DNA of 64,000 bases from Arthrobacter russicus (GTDB lineage Bacteria; Actinomycetota; Actinomycetes; Actinomycetales; Micrococcaceae), in assembly GCF_031454135.1 (NCBI RefSeq), contig NZ_JAVDQF010000001.1, positions 2,108,001-2,172,000 on the forward strand, written 5' to 3'. Shown here in pieces: positions 29,100 through 36,465 of the stretch. The position numbers and the translations under genes are program-made. The notes under the pieces are model-generated. The model searched no databases. It saw only the letters and a list, made by a program, of their open reading frames with translations, and was not told the DNA's origin. Position 1 is the first letter of the stretch; every line of letters begins with the position of its first letter.

Positions 29100-29219
29100 A
29101 TGAAGAAATTGATCGTGCTTGCGGCAGCGGTTGCTGGCGTGGTCTTCCTGCGGAAGAAATTCCAGGAATCCAACGCACAAAAGAATGTGTGGAACCAGGC
29201 GACTGACAAAGTCGACTGA
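29100..29219 (+). CDS. DLW-39 family small protein
   Basis: A 39-residue protein beginning MKKLIVLAAAVAGVVFLRKK and ending NQATDKVD. It has a single N-terminal hydrophobic helix followed by a basic stretch, consistent with a small membrane-anchored protein. AGGAGG precedes the ATG. Length and placement between tRNA-Ile and tRNA-Ala match the actinobacterial DLW-39 family, whose role is unknown. It is easily missed by length cut-offs. Confidence 0.85.
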   Translation: MKKLIVLAAAVAGVVFLRKKFQESNAQKNVWNQATDKVD

Positions 29220-29228
29220 AGCCACTTC

Positions 29229-29301
29229 GGGGGCATGGCGCAATTGGTAGCGCACCTGCTTTGCAAGCAGGGGGTTCGGGGTTCGAGTCCCCGTGCCTCC
29301 A
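29229..29301 (+). tRNA. tRNA-Ala (TGC)
   Basis: A 73-base cloverleaf with acceptor GGGGGCA/TGCCTCC (one G-U pair), anticodon loop CTTTGCAAG with anticodon TGC, and T-arm CGGGG-TTCGAGT-CCCCG. CCA is not encoded. A terminator follows within ten bases. Confidence 0.97.
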
Positions 29302-29307
29302 CCGGAT

Positions 29308-29344
29308 GAAGAACCCGGACTCGCCGCGCGAGTCCGGGTTCTTC
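29308..29344 (+). terminator. Terminator after tRNA-Ala
   Basis: A 16-bp perfect stem (GAAGAACCCGGACTCG / CGAGTCCGGGTTCTTC) with loop CCGCG. It closes the gyrA-tRNA transcription region; the U-tract is weak. Confidence 0.8.
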
Positions 29345-29476
29345 TGCGTCTGGTACCCGTCGAGTGGCCAGATCTGCAGGTCGAAATCTGCCTTTGAACT
29401 GCAGACGTGGCCGCTCGACGAAGGCTGGGGAATGCGGGACAAGGTGTTGGTCCAGACTGTGGCCTAGGCTGATCCT

Positions 29477-30367
29477 GTGAACTTCATCCTGGCCGCGGTT
29501 GCGGTGCTCGGCGTCTCGGCCTCTGGCCCGATCATGGCGGCGACTGCGGCGCCGGCTTTGGCGATCGCCTTCTGGCGCAACGCCTTGGGCGCGGTTTTGA
29601 TGGGCGCGCCGACCGTGATCCGGCAACGCAGCCAGTTCCGCCAGCTGAGCCGGCGCGACGTGTTCTGGGCGGCCGCTTCGGCTACGGCCCTGGCCCTGCA
29701 CTTCGCTGGCTTCATCACCGCCTTGAAGCTGACCTCGGTGGCCACCGCGACGGCTTTGGTCTGCCTGCAATCGGCGTGGATCGTGCTGTTCCAGCTGTTC
29801 CGCAAAGTCAGCCAGGTTCCGGCGATCTTCATCGGCTTGGGCATGGCACTGCTGGGCGTGGTGGTGATCACCGGATTCGATCTGGGCAATTCATCGGAAG
29901 CGCTCCTGGGTGACCTGTTGGCGTTGTTCGGCGGCATCATGGCCGGAGCCTACACGCTGATCGGCGCAAAGGCCCGGCAGACCATGGGAACCGGGGTGTA
30001 CACCACGCTTTGCTACGGGTTCTGCGCGGCGATCCTGTTGATCCTGCTCTGGGCCTTCCAGGTGCCGCTGCTGGACTTCCCCCCGGTCGCCTGGCTCGGC
30101 ATCCTCGGCGTCACCTTGGTGGCGCAGATCCTCGGCCACAGCGTGTTCAACTACCTGCTGGCGAGCATGAGCGCACTTTTGGTCTCCATGCTCATCCTGT
30201 TGGAGATCCCGGGCGCAGCGCTGCTTGCCGCAGTGTTCCTGGACGAGCGGCTGCCGGCCGGAACTTATGCCGGGCTGGCCTTGATCCTGGTCGGATTGGC
30301 CGTGGTCATTTTCGGCCAAGGCCGGTCCCTGCCGCGGCGCGGCAAACAGCCGGCGCCAGGAGTTTAG
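29477..30367 (+). CDS. EamA/DMT-family transporter
   Basis: A 296-residue membrane protein with ten predicted helices in two EamA repeats. The first ends near residue 135 (FIGLGMALLGVVVIT); the second ends with PAGTYAGLALILVGLAVVIFG. Members export amino acids or metabolites by antiport. A GTG start is used. The stop overlaps the convergent glycosyltransferase stop by four bases. The substrate is unknown. Confidence 0.88.
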   Translation: MNFILAAVAVLGVSASGPIMAATAAPALAIAFWRNALGAVLMGAPTVIRQRSQFRQLSRRDVFWAAASATALALHFAGFITALKLTSVATATALVCLQSAWIVLFQLFRKVSQVPAIFIGLGMALLGVVVITGFDLGNSSEALLGDLLALFGGIMAGAYTLIGAKARQTMGTGVYTTLCYGFCAAILLILLWAFQVPLLDFPPVAWLGILGVTLVAQILGHSVFNYLLASMSALLVSMLILLEIPGAALLAAVFLDERLPAGTYAGLALILVGLAVVIFGQGRSLPRRGKQPAPGV

Positions 30368-31254
30368 GACCGCAACGCCCGTCGGGCCATCTGGTTCACG
30401 CTGGCCGTGTGCACGGCGCGCAGGACCTTCGCCGGGAAGTAGACCGAGAAGAAGACCACCATGGGTGCCTTCAGGGCCAGCCCCTTCACATTGTGGGCCT
30501 TGTAGGTGCGTTCGAAGCGGGTGACGTAATAGCGGTAGTCGCGTGGAGAATCTTCCAAGCGGCGCGCAGACATCCCGGAGACCATCGAAGGCACGTATTG
30601 CACCTTGAGCCCGTGATCTGCCAGATGCAACGACAAATCGATGTCTTCGTGCATTTCGTCTTTTTCGTCCCGGCAGGTTTCGGCCCGGATTTCTTCCCAG
30701 GCGCTGCGGCGCAGGGCCATGTTCGATCCGAAGAGGAAATGGTACTGGTGCTTGGCCAGCTTGAGCATCAGCTGACGCATTTTGTCGTCGGCTTTGAGCC
30801 CGAAGCGCCGCATCGGCATGTCGTAGTAGACCACGGGTCCGGTCGCGGCGGAAATCGCGGGATCCAGGAAGGCGAGCTGGACTTGCTCCACCCAATCCGG
30901 TTCGATCACCGAGTCGGCGTCGATCCGGCCCAGCACGTCGCCGGTGGCACGGTCGAGACCGAAATTCCGGGTCGGGATGAGTCCTTGTTCTTCGCTCTGA
31001 TGCAGCAACCGGATGGGACTTTCCGGATACTCCAACTGCATTTGCGCCACGATGGAACAGGTGGCGTCATTGGAGCGGTTGTCCACCACGATGATTTCGT
31101 CGGCCGGGACAGATTGGTAGATTGCGGCGATCAGGCACTGCCGGATCACACTTTCTTCGTTATAGGCCGGTATCACGATGGATACACTGGGCCGGCCCTG
31201 GTCGAATCCAGAACCCAGATTGTCATCGCCTGGCGCGGCTAAGTCACTTGGCAT
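30364..31254 (-). CDS. Glycosyltransferase family 2 protein
   Basis: A 296-residue GT-A enzyme. It has the nucleotide-sugar site VSIVIPAYNEESVI (residues 23-36), DNRSNDAT, the metal-binding DxD-like GRIDADS, and an acceptor region ending in EDIDLSLHLADHG. A C-terminal hydrophobic stretch suggests membrane association. It probably acts on cell-envelope polysaccharide or lipid. The acceptor is unknown. Confidence 0.88.
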   Translation of the reverse strand: MPSDLAAPGDDNLGSGFDQGRPSVSIVIPAYNEESVIRQCLIAAIYQSVPADEIIVVDNRSNDATCSIVAQMQLEYPESPIRLLHQSEEQGLIPTRNFGLDRATGDVLGRIDADSVIEPDWVEQVQLAFLDPAISAATGPVVYYDMPMRRFGLKADDKMRQLMLKLAKHQYHFLFGSNMALRRSAWEEIRAETCRDEKDEMHEDIDLSLHLADHGLKVQYVPSMVSGMSARRLEDSPRDYRYYVTRFERTYKAHNVKGLALKAPMVVFFSVYFPAKVLRAVHTASVNQMARRALRS

Positions 31255-31277
31255 CGGATCAAATCTAGCATCCAGCA

Positions 31278-31310
31278 GCTCGGACCGGCGGGTTGACCGC
31301 CGGTCCGAGC
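31278..31310 (-). terminator. Terminator after the LEA-like gene
   Basis: A perfect 14-bp GC-rich stem (GCTCGGACCGGCGG / CCGCCGGTCCGAGC) with a 5-base loop, placed 7 bp beyond the stop codon of the leftward LEA-like gene and before the glycosyltransferase start. No clear U-tract follows. Confidence 0.6.
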
Positions 31311-31317
31311 ACCGGAA

Positions 31318-32361
31318 TCACTTGTCCTTGAGTTCTTCGGCCTTGTCCTTGACGGCTTCTTTGGCTTCGGCAGCTTTGTCCGCAACCTTCTCGGCTGCGC
31401 CTTTGGCGGCGTCTTTCACCTCGGTTGCTTTGTCGGCAACCTTGTCCTTGAGCTCTTCCGCCTTCTCGGCAGTTTCGGCTTTGACGGCTTCGGCCTTGTC
31501 TTTGGCCTCGGTTGCTTTGTCGGCAGCCTTGTCCTTGAGTTCTTCGGCCTTGTCGGCAGCCTTTTCCGTGGCTGCTTCGGCTTGGTCTTTGACGTCGTCT
31601 TTGGCCGAGACGGCCGCGGCTTTGACGTCTTTGGCGAAATCATTGACCGGCGCCGGGGTCTTCCAAGGGTCTTCCACCGGGCGGGAAGCCCGCCACACCG
31701 CTACACCGGCGGCGATCGCGGCAGCGAACACGCCGAAGACCAGCCAGCCCCTGCCGCCTTTGCCGGAGCTCTTCTGTTCCCGCTTGAGCTGGGCGGCGGC
31801 TTCTTTGGCAGCTTGTTCGGCTGCCTTCCGGGCCTTCGAAGCGGCCCGGCGGCCTTGCTTGAGCGCGGGGGCCACTGCGCTGGACGCCTGGCTCGCCGCC
31901 TTTTCCGCAGCCGGGGCAACGGTTTCGCTGACGTACTCGGTGACGTTCTGGTTTGCACTGTCCAACGCCTTGCCGACTGCGGTTGCGGCGTCGCCGAGCT
32001 TGTCCGAGATCAGTGGGAAGTATTCCCCGACGACCTTGTCCTTCGCGTTCTGCAATGCCGGGGTGGCCTTTTCCAGAGCTTCGGCGATCTTGGGTGCGGC
32101 ATCGTCTACGGCATCGGAAATCCGCGGGCCGAGTTTTTCCAAGCCCTCTTGGATTTTCGGCGTGACGTTGGCTACTCCGTCGGCGGTGAATTGGGCGGCT
32201 TTGCGAAGGCCTTCTTGGACTTTCGGCGAAGCATTGTCAATGCTTTTTTCGGCCCAGTTCTTGGCCGACTCGACGTGGGGCCCGACCCATTCCCTGGTGC
32301 TTTCGACTCCGTTGGCCAAGGTTTCCTCAAGGTCACGGGTGACGCGGTCTGCTTTTTTCAC
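31318..32361 (-). CDS. LEA/apolipoprotein-like coiled-coil membrane protein
   Basis: 347 residues starting at GTG after GGGAGGTA. Residues 1-200 are a long amphipathic, Ala/Lys/Glu-rich helix region with repeated PKIQEGL and PKIAEAL units. One membrane segment lies at about 205-223 (WLVFGVFAAAIAAGVAVW). The C-terminal 100 residues consist of degenerate 11-residue repeats (KAEELKDKAADKATEAKDKA) like late-embryogenesis-abundant proteins. A desiccation or membrane-protection role is possible by analogy only. A longer upstream frame lacks support. Confidence 0.75.
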   Translation of the reverse strand: MKKADRVTRDLEETLANGVESTREWVGPHVESAKNWAEKSIDNASPKVQEGLRKAAQFTADGVANVTPKIQEGLEKLGPRISDAVDDAAPKIAEALEKATPALQNAKDKVVGEYFPLISDKLGDAATAVGKALDSANQNVTEYVSETVAPAAEKAASQASSAVAPALKQGRRAASKARKAAEQAAKEAAAQLKREQKSSGKGGRGWLVFGVFAAAIAAGVAVWRASRPVEDPWKTPAPVNDFAKDVKAAAVSAKDDVKDQAEAATEKAADKAEELKDKAADKATEAKDKAEAVKAETAEKAEELKDKVADKATEVKDAAKGAAEKVADKAAEAKEAVKDKAEELKDK

Positions 32362-32481
32362 AACTACCTCCCGAGTATTTGAATCTTTGCCTAGCCTACG
32401 TGCAATGGGCCGTGCGGGCGAGTCTGCGCTCTCAGGGGAACGACAGCGCGCAATGCAGCCGGGCATGGAAGAATTGCAGGC

Positions 32482-33024
32482 ATGACTGCGATTCCTACAG
32501 CAAAAGCGACTCTGCACACCAACCACGGCGACATCCGGTTGAACCTGTTCGGCAACCATGCACCCAAAACGGTGGACAACTTCATCGGGCTCGCCACCGG
32601 CGAAAAGACCTGGACCCACCCGGCGACCGGCGAGGAGAGCAACGAACCGTTCTACAACGGCGTGATCTTCCACCGGATCATCCGTCAGTTCATGCTCCAG
32701 GGCGGCGATCCGCTCGGTCAGGGCATCGGCGGGCCGGGGTACCAGTTCGACGACGAAATCCACCCGGAACTCATCTTCAACGAGCCTTACAAACTGGCAA
32801 TGGCCAACGCCGGCATCCAAATGGGCCGCGGCACGAACGGTTCACAGTTCTTCATCACCACGGTGCCGACCCCGCACCTGCAGGGCAAACACTCGATCTT
32901 CGGCGAAGTCGCCGATGACGAGTCCAAAGCCGTGGTCGACGCGATCGAAGCCGTGCCCACCGGTCGTGCCGACAAGCCGCTCGAAGACGTCGTCATCAAC
33001 TCGGTCACCATCGAGAAGCTCTAA
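32482..33024 (+). CDS. ppiA: Cyclophilin-type peptidyl-prolyl isomerase
   Basis: A 180-residue cytosolic cyclophilin without signal peptide. It has the catalytic region FYNGVIFHRIIRQFMLQGGD (Arg of FHRII), GTNGSQFFITTVPTPHLQGK and HSIFGEV. It speeds cis-trans proline isomerisation. It is followed at once by a rhomboid gene, the usual actinobacterial pairing near the origin. Confidence 0.95.
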   Translation: MTAIPTAKATLHTNHGDIRLNLFGNHAPKTVDNFIGLATGEKTWTHPATGEESNEPFYNGVIFHRIIRQFMLQGGDPLGQGIGGPGYQFDDEIHPELIFNEPYKLAMANAGIQMGRGTNGSQFFITTVPTPHLQGKHSIFGEVADDESKAVVDAIEAVPTGRADKPLEDVVINSVTIEKL

Positions 33025-33036
33025 GGCCAGTCGAGC

Positions 33037-33921
33037 GTGAGTTACGGGATTCCGACGGCGGCTTCCGGCCAGGGGGCCGAAGTACCGGTCTGTCCGAGGC
33101 ACCCGGACCGGGTGGCCTACGTCCGATGCCAGCGGTGCGGACGTCCGGCGTGCACCGAGTGCCAGCGGCCGGCCGCCGTCGGGATCCAATGCGTCGATTG
33201 CGTGCGGGAAACCGCGAAGAACGCTCCGGTGAAACGCACCATGTTCGGCGGGGTGGCCCGGGGCGGCCGCCCGGTGGTGACGTTCAGTCTGATCGCGATC
33301 TGCGTCCTGGTGTTCGCTGCGGAATTGATTCCCGGCGCCGGAGTGATCAATTACCTGGCTTACGCCCCCTTCGTCACCGAGCAGGAACCGTGGCGGATGC
33401 TGACCTCGGTGTTCACCCATTCGACCAGTTTCCTGCCGCATATCCTGCTCAATATGTACTCGCTCTACATTCTGGGCACGGTGTTGGAACCGATCTTCGG
33501 GCGCTTGCGGTTTTTTTGGCTGTTCTTGGTTTCCGGCCTGGCCGGCTCGGTGGGCGTGCTGTTGCTTTCCCCGATTTCTTCGGTGGTGGTCGGCGCCTCG
33601 GGAGCGATTTTCGGCCTCTTCGGCGCTTTGTTCGTTTTGCAACTCAAACGCCGCGGTGACTTGCGGCAAATCATCGTGCTTCTGGTGATCAATGGCGCGA
33701 TCGGTTTCTTGCCCGGCGTGAACATCGCCTGGCAGGCGCACTTGGGCGGATTGATCGGCGGTGCTTTGCTGGCCGCGGTGTTCATTTACGCCCCGGCGGG
33801 GAAGAGCCAGAAGATCCTGCAGTGGGGTGGAATGACCGCGATCATCCTGCTGCTGGTGGTTTTGACGGTCTGGCGGACTTCGGCGATCCAGACGCTGTTC
33901 GCGCCGACCGTCGGACTCTAG
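33037..33921 (+). CDS. Rhomboid-family intramembrane serine protease
   Basis: A 294-residue protein. An N-terminal B-box-like zinc-binding segment (CPRHPDRVAYVRCQRCGRPA, then CTEC and CVDC; residues 12-50) precedes six or seven membrane helices. The serine motif GASGAIFGLFG and the histidine in AHLGGLIGG form the rhomboid dyad. It cleaves membrane proteins within the bilayer; substrates are unknown. A GTG start is used, 12 bases after ppiA. The gene ends directly at a DnaA box. Confidence 0.92.
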   Translation: MSYGIPTAASGQGAEVPVCPRHPDRVAYVRCQRCGRPACTECQRPAAVGIQCVDCVRETAKNAPVKRTMFGGVARGGRPVVTFSLIAICVLVFAAELIPGAGVINYLAYAPFVTEQEPWRMLTSVFTHSTSFLPHILLNMYSLYILGTVLEPIFGRLRFFWLFLVSGLAGSVGVLLLSPISSVVVGASGAIFGLFGALFVLQLKRRGDLRQIIVLLVINGAIGFLPGVNIAWQAHLGGLIGGALLAAVFIYAPAGKSQKILQWGGMTAIILLLVVLTVWRTSAIQTLFAPTVGL

Positions 33922-33968
33922 TTATCCACAGGTCTATGCACAGTTGGGCATAACTTACACACCTGTAG
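33922..33968. other. DnaA boxes after the rhomboid gene
   Basis: A perfect TTATCCACA at 33922-33930 starts at the last base of the rhomboid stop region. CTATGCACA follows at 33934-33942, then GGGCATAACTTACACACCTG. Nearly the same string recurs at 46165-46182 next to another perfect box. It might titrate DnaA or be a relic of recombination. Confidence 0.65.
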
Positions 33969-34074
33969 TTCAGCAATTTCAACCGCAGTTCATGTGCTGG
34001 TAGCGGTTGTCCGGGCGGGAATATCCGCGACGCAGAGCGGCTTATCCGGATGGTTCCCGGTGAAAGAGGTTCTG

Positions 34075-34890
34075 GTGGAAATCTGGCAATGTGCAACCTG
34101 CGGCGTCGAGCGGTCGGGGCAACCCGGTGCGCAGGAGGTCTGTCCGATCTGCGCGGACGAGCGGCAATACGTACCGCTCGACGGGCAGCGCTGGACCACC
34201 TTGGCAGCGCAGGCGGCCAACGGGGCGGTGATCGACTTCTTCGAGGTCGAACCGGGGCTCTTCGGTCTGACCTCGAGCGGCGCCGGCATCGGGCAGCAGG
34301 CGATGTTGCTGATCACGCCGGCGGGGAATGTGCTGTGGGACCCGATCAGCATGATCAGCGATGCCGTGGTCGAGCAGGTGAAAGCGCACGGCGAGGTGGT
34401 CGCGATAGCCGCCAGCCATCCGCACATGTTCGGCGTCCAGGTGGAGTGGGCCAGGGCCTTTGGCGCCCGGGTGCTGGTGAACCAGGACGACGCTCAGTGG
34501 CTGCAGCGGCCGGACGGATCGATCGACTTTTGGTCGGGCAGCCGGGAGGTGGTACCCGGAGTGACCTTGCACCAGGTGGGCGGGCATTTCAAGGGCAGCG
34601 CCGTGCTGCATTGGCCGGCCGGGAACGCCGGCAGGGGAATTCTGCTCGCCGGGGACAGCATCTTCGTCAATCAAGACCGGACTGCCGCCTTCATGCGCAG
34701 CTACCCGAACAAGATCCCGTTGTCGGCCGCAGTGGTGGACCGGATCGCCACGACGGTCCAGGAATTCGCCTTCGACCGGCTGTACAACAACTTCGGCAGC
34801 GTGCTCCCGCACGATGCGCCTGCGGTGGTCCGCCGGTCTGCCGACCGGCACATCGCCTGGGTCCGCGGCGATTTCGACCACCTCACCTGA
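34075..34890 (+). CDS. Zinc-ribbon MBL-fold metallo-hydrolase
   Basis: About 271 residues. The N-terminus carries two CxxC knuckles (WQCATCG and EVCPICADERQYV), a rubredoxin-like zinc ribbon. The rest is a metallo-beta-lactamase fold with SHPHMFG at the HxH position, GGHFKGSAVLHW and LLAGDSIF. The usual DH of HxHxDH is not present, so metal binding may differ from hydrolytic members. GTG at 34075 is preceded by GAAAGAGG; an alternative GTG lies 15 bases upstream. The substrate is unknown. Confidence 0.8.
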   Translation: MEIWQCATCGVERSGQPGAQEVCPICADERQYVPLDGQRWTTLAAQAANGAVIDFFEVEPGLFGLTSSGAGIGQQAMLLITPAGNVLWDPISMISDAVVEQVKAHGEVVAIAASHPHMFGVQVEWARAFGARVLVNQDDAQWLQRPDGSIDFWSGSREVVPGVTLHQVGGHFKGSAVLHWPAGNAGRGILLAGDSIFVNQDRTAAFMRSYPNKIPLSAAVVDRIATTVQEFAFDRLYNNFGSVLPHDAPAVVRRSADRHIAWVRGDFDHLT

Positions 34891-35719
34891 GCTCGAGCGC
34901 GGGGACCGGTTGCAGCTCGAGTGCGATGCCGAGCCGGTCCAGGGTCTGGGCGAAGTCCCGAACGGTCAACGCCGGACTCTCCGTCACCAAGCTGAGCAGC
35001 TTCCCGGTGCCGGGTACCGCGTAAGGGGCCGCGGACCGCGCAACGTCGTCGGCCGGGTTGAAGAGCTGCCACCCGGGGGCAGCGCGTTGGAAGGCGAAAC
35101 TGAGCCACGGCAGGTGGGTGCTGGAGAGCAGGACGCCGCCGAGCTCCGGCCACGATGCAAGCTGCCGGCCGAGGAAGTCGGCGACTTGGTCCACGGCAGT
35201 TTCCGGGTCGGTCAGGAACTTTCCCGATTCGACGAGCTCGATGAGTGCGGTCGCGGCTACGGCGTGGACCCGCGCCGCGGCCTGGCCGGCCTCCCGCTCG
35301 ATGAACTCGTGCAGCCGGGGACTGCCGGTCATCGAGGCGGCACCGGCCAGCAGCAGGCCCTGTTCCGGCGCGATGGCGGCCAGAGCCTGCCGCACCGGAG
35401 GCAGCACGCCGAGCACCGGGAAGTCGCAGTCGGCCGCGACCGCCGCCAAGACGGTCACCGATGGGGCATTTGAGCCGATGACCACGCACCCGGCACCGAG
35501 CGATCTCAGATACCGGCAGCTGGCCACCGCGATTTTCAGCAACTGCGCCTCGGACTTCGCCCCATAGGGGAAGCTCGCCCGGTCCGCGAAGTAGATCAGA
35601 TCGCTCTCCGGATAGTGCCGCCGCAAGGTCCGGACGATGTCATAACTGCCCAACCCGGCGTCGAAGACGGCAATGGGCGAATTCAGGGCATGGGGATCGA
35701 CGGGGTTCCTCGGTGGCAC
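34883..35719 (-). CDS. Glutamate-racemase-like protein lacking both catalytic cysteines
   Basis: 278 residues with the overall Asp/Glu racemase plan: PIAVFDAGLGSYDIVRTL at the MurI N-terminus, FADRASFPYGAKSEAQLL, and C-terminal LSSTHLPWLSF. In MurI the catalytic thiols lie in ACNT and LGCTHYP. Here those positions read GSNA and LSST, so both cysteines are serine. It is therefore unlikely to racemise glutamate in the normal way. It overlaps the hydrolase gene by eight bases, convergently. It might be a binding or regulatory protein. Confidence 0.75.
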   Translation of the reverse strand: MPPRNPVDPHALNSPIAVFDAGLGSYDIVRTLRRHYPESDLIYFADRASFPYGAKSEAQLLKIAVASCRYLRSLGAGCVVIGSNAPSVTVLAAVAADCDFPVLGVLPPVRQALAAIAPEQGLLLAGAASMTGSPRLHEFIEREAGQAAARVHAVAATALIELVESGKFLTDPETAVDQVADFLGRQLASWPELGGVLLSSTHLPWLSFAFQRAAPGWQLFNPADDVARSAAPYAVPGTGKLLSLVTESPALTVRDFAQTLDRLGIALELQPVPALELR

Positions 35720-35862
35720 CGGGCCAGGCTAACCGCAATCAACGTCTCCGGAGCCGGAGCCTTGACGGTCCGCTGTGATCCAGCTCATACTGATGTAGAT
35801 GTCTGAGTCACTTGACCCAGATTTTTGATCCGGTTGGACCCATCGTCTCGAGGTGAACCACC

Positions 35863-36465
35863 ATGCCGAACATTCCGGCCGTTGAACGCCGCCGCTCGCT
35901 GATCGACGCGGCGTTCTCGATCATCGCCCGGGACGGCATCGCCGCGGCGAGCACTCGCGCTGTGGCCAACGAAGCCGGTGCTTCACTGGCCAGTTACCAC
36001 TATGCCTTCCGCTCCCAGGCCGAACTCATGGAGGCATTGATCGAAGACACGTTGTCCTTCGAGCGGCTGGGCCTGGAATCGGCGATGATCGATGCCACCG
36101 ATCTGCGTTCCACGATCGAGTTGTGCCTGCGGAACTATTTCGAAGGGCTCAAAGCCAACCCGCATCGGGAAATGGCGATGTTGGAGTTGACCCAATACGC
36201 GCTGCGGACTCCGGGCCTGGAACACTATGCGAGTGCCCAATATCAGCGGTACTACGCCCTTGCCGAAGGGCTGGTCAATGCTTTGGCGCAAGGCTTCGGG
36301 GTGCGGTTCGCACTGGATTCGGCTGCGCTGGGCCGCCTGATCGTGGTGTTCACCGATGGTTTGACCACGACCTGGCTCGCCGAGCGCGACGATGCCCAGG
36401 CGTTGCAGAATATCGACACCGTCGCCGGTGTCCTGATGGGGTTCGTCCAAGGAGAGCCAGCATGA
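35863..36465 (+). CDS. TetR/AcrR-family regulator
   Basis: A 200-residue repressor with an N-terminal helix-turn-helix (IARDGIAAASTRAVANEAGA then SLASYHYAF; residues 23-50) and a helical ligand domain. GAGGTGAACC precedes the ATG. Its stop overlaps the start of the aldolase gene (ATGA), so regulator and enzymes form one operon. Effector unknown. Confidence 0.9.
   Translation: MPNIPAVERRRSLIDAAFSIIARDGIAAASTRAVANEAGASLASYHYAFRSQAELMEALIEDTLSFERLGLESAMIDATDLRSTIELCLRNYFEGLKANPHREMAMLELTQYALRTPGLEHYASAQYQRYYALAEGLVNALAQGFGVRFALDSAALGRLIVVFTDGLTTTWLAERDDAQALQNIDTVAGVLMGFVQGEPA

Noticed and set aside
31178-32485. A 435-codon Ser/Ala-rich plus-strand frame
   Set aside because: Its low-complexity repeats are the complement of the LEA-like repeat region, which has a good ribosome-binding site on the minus strand.
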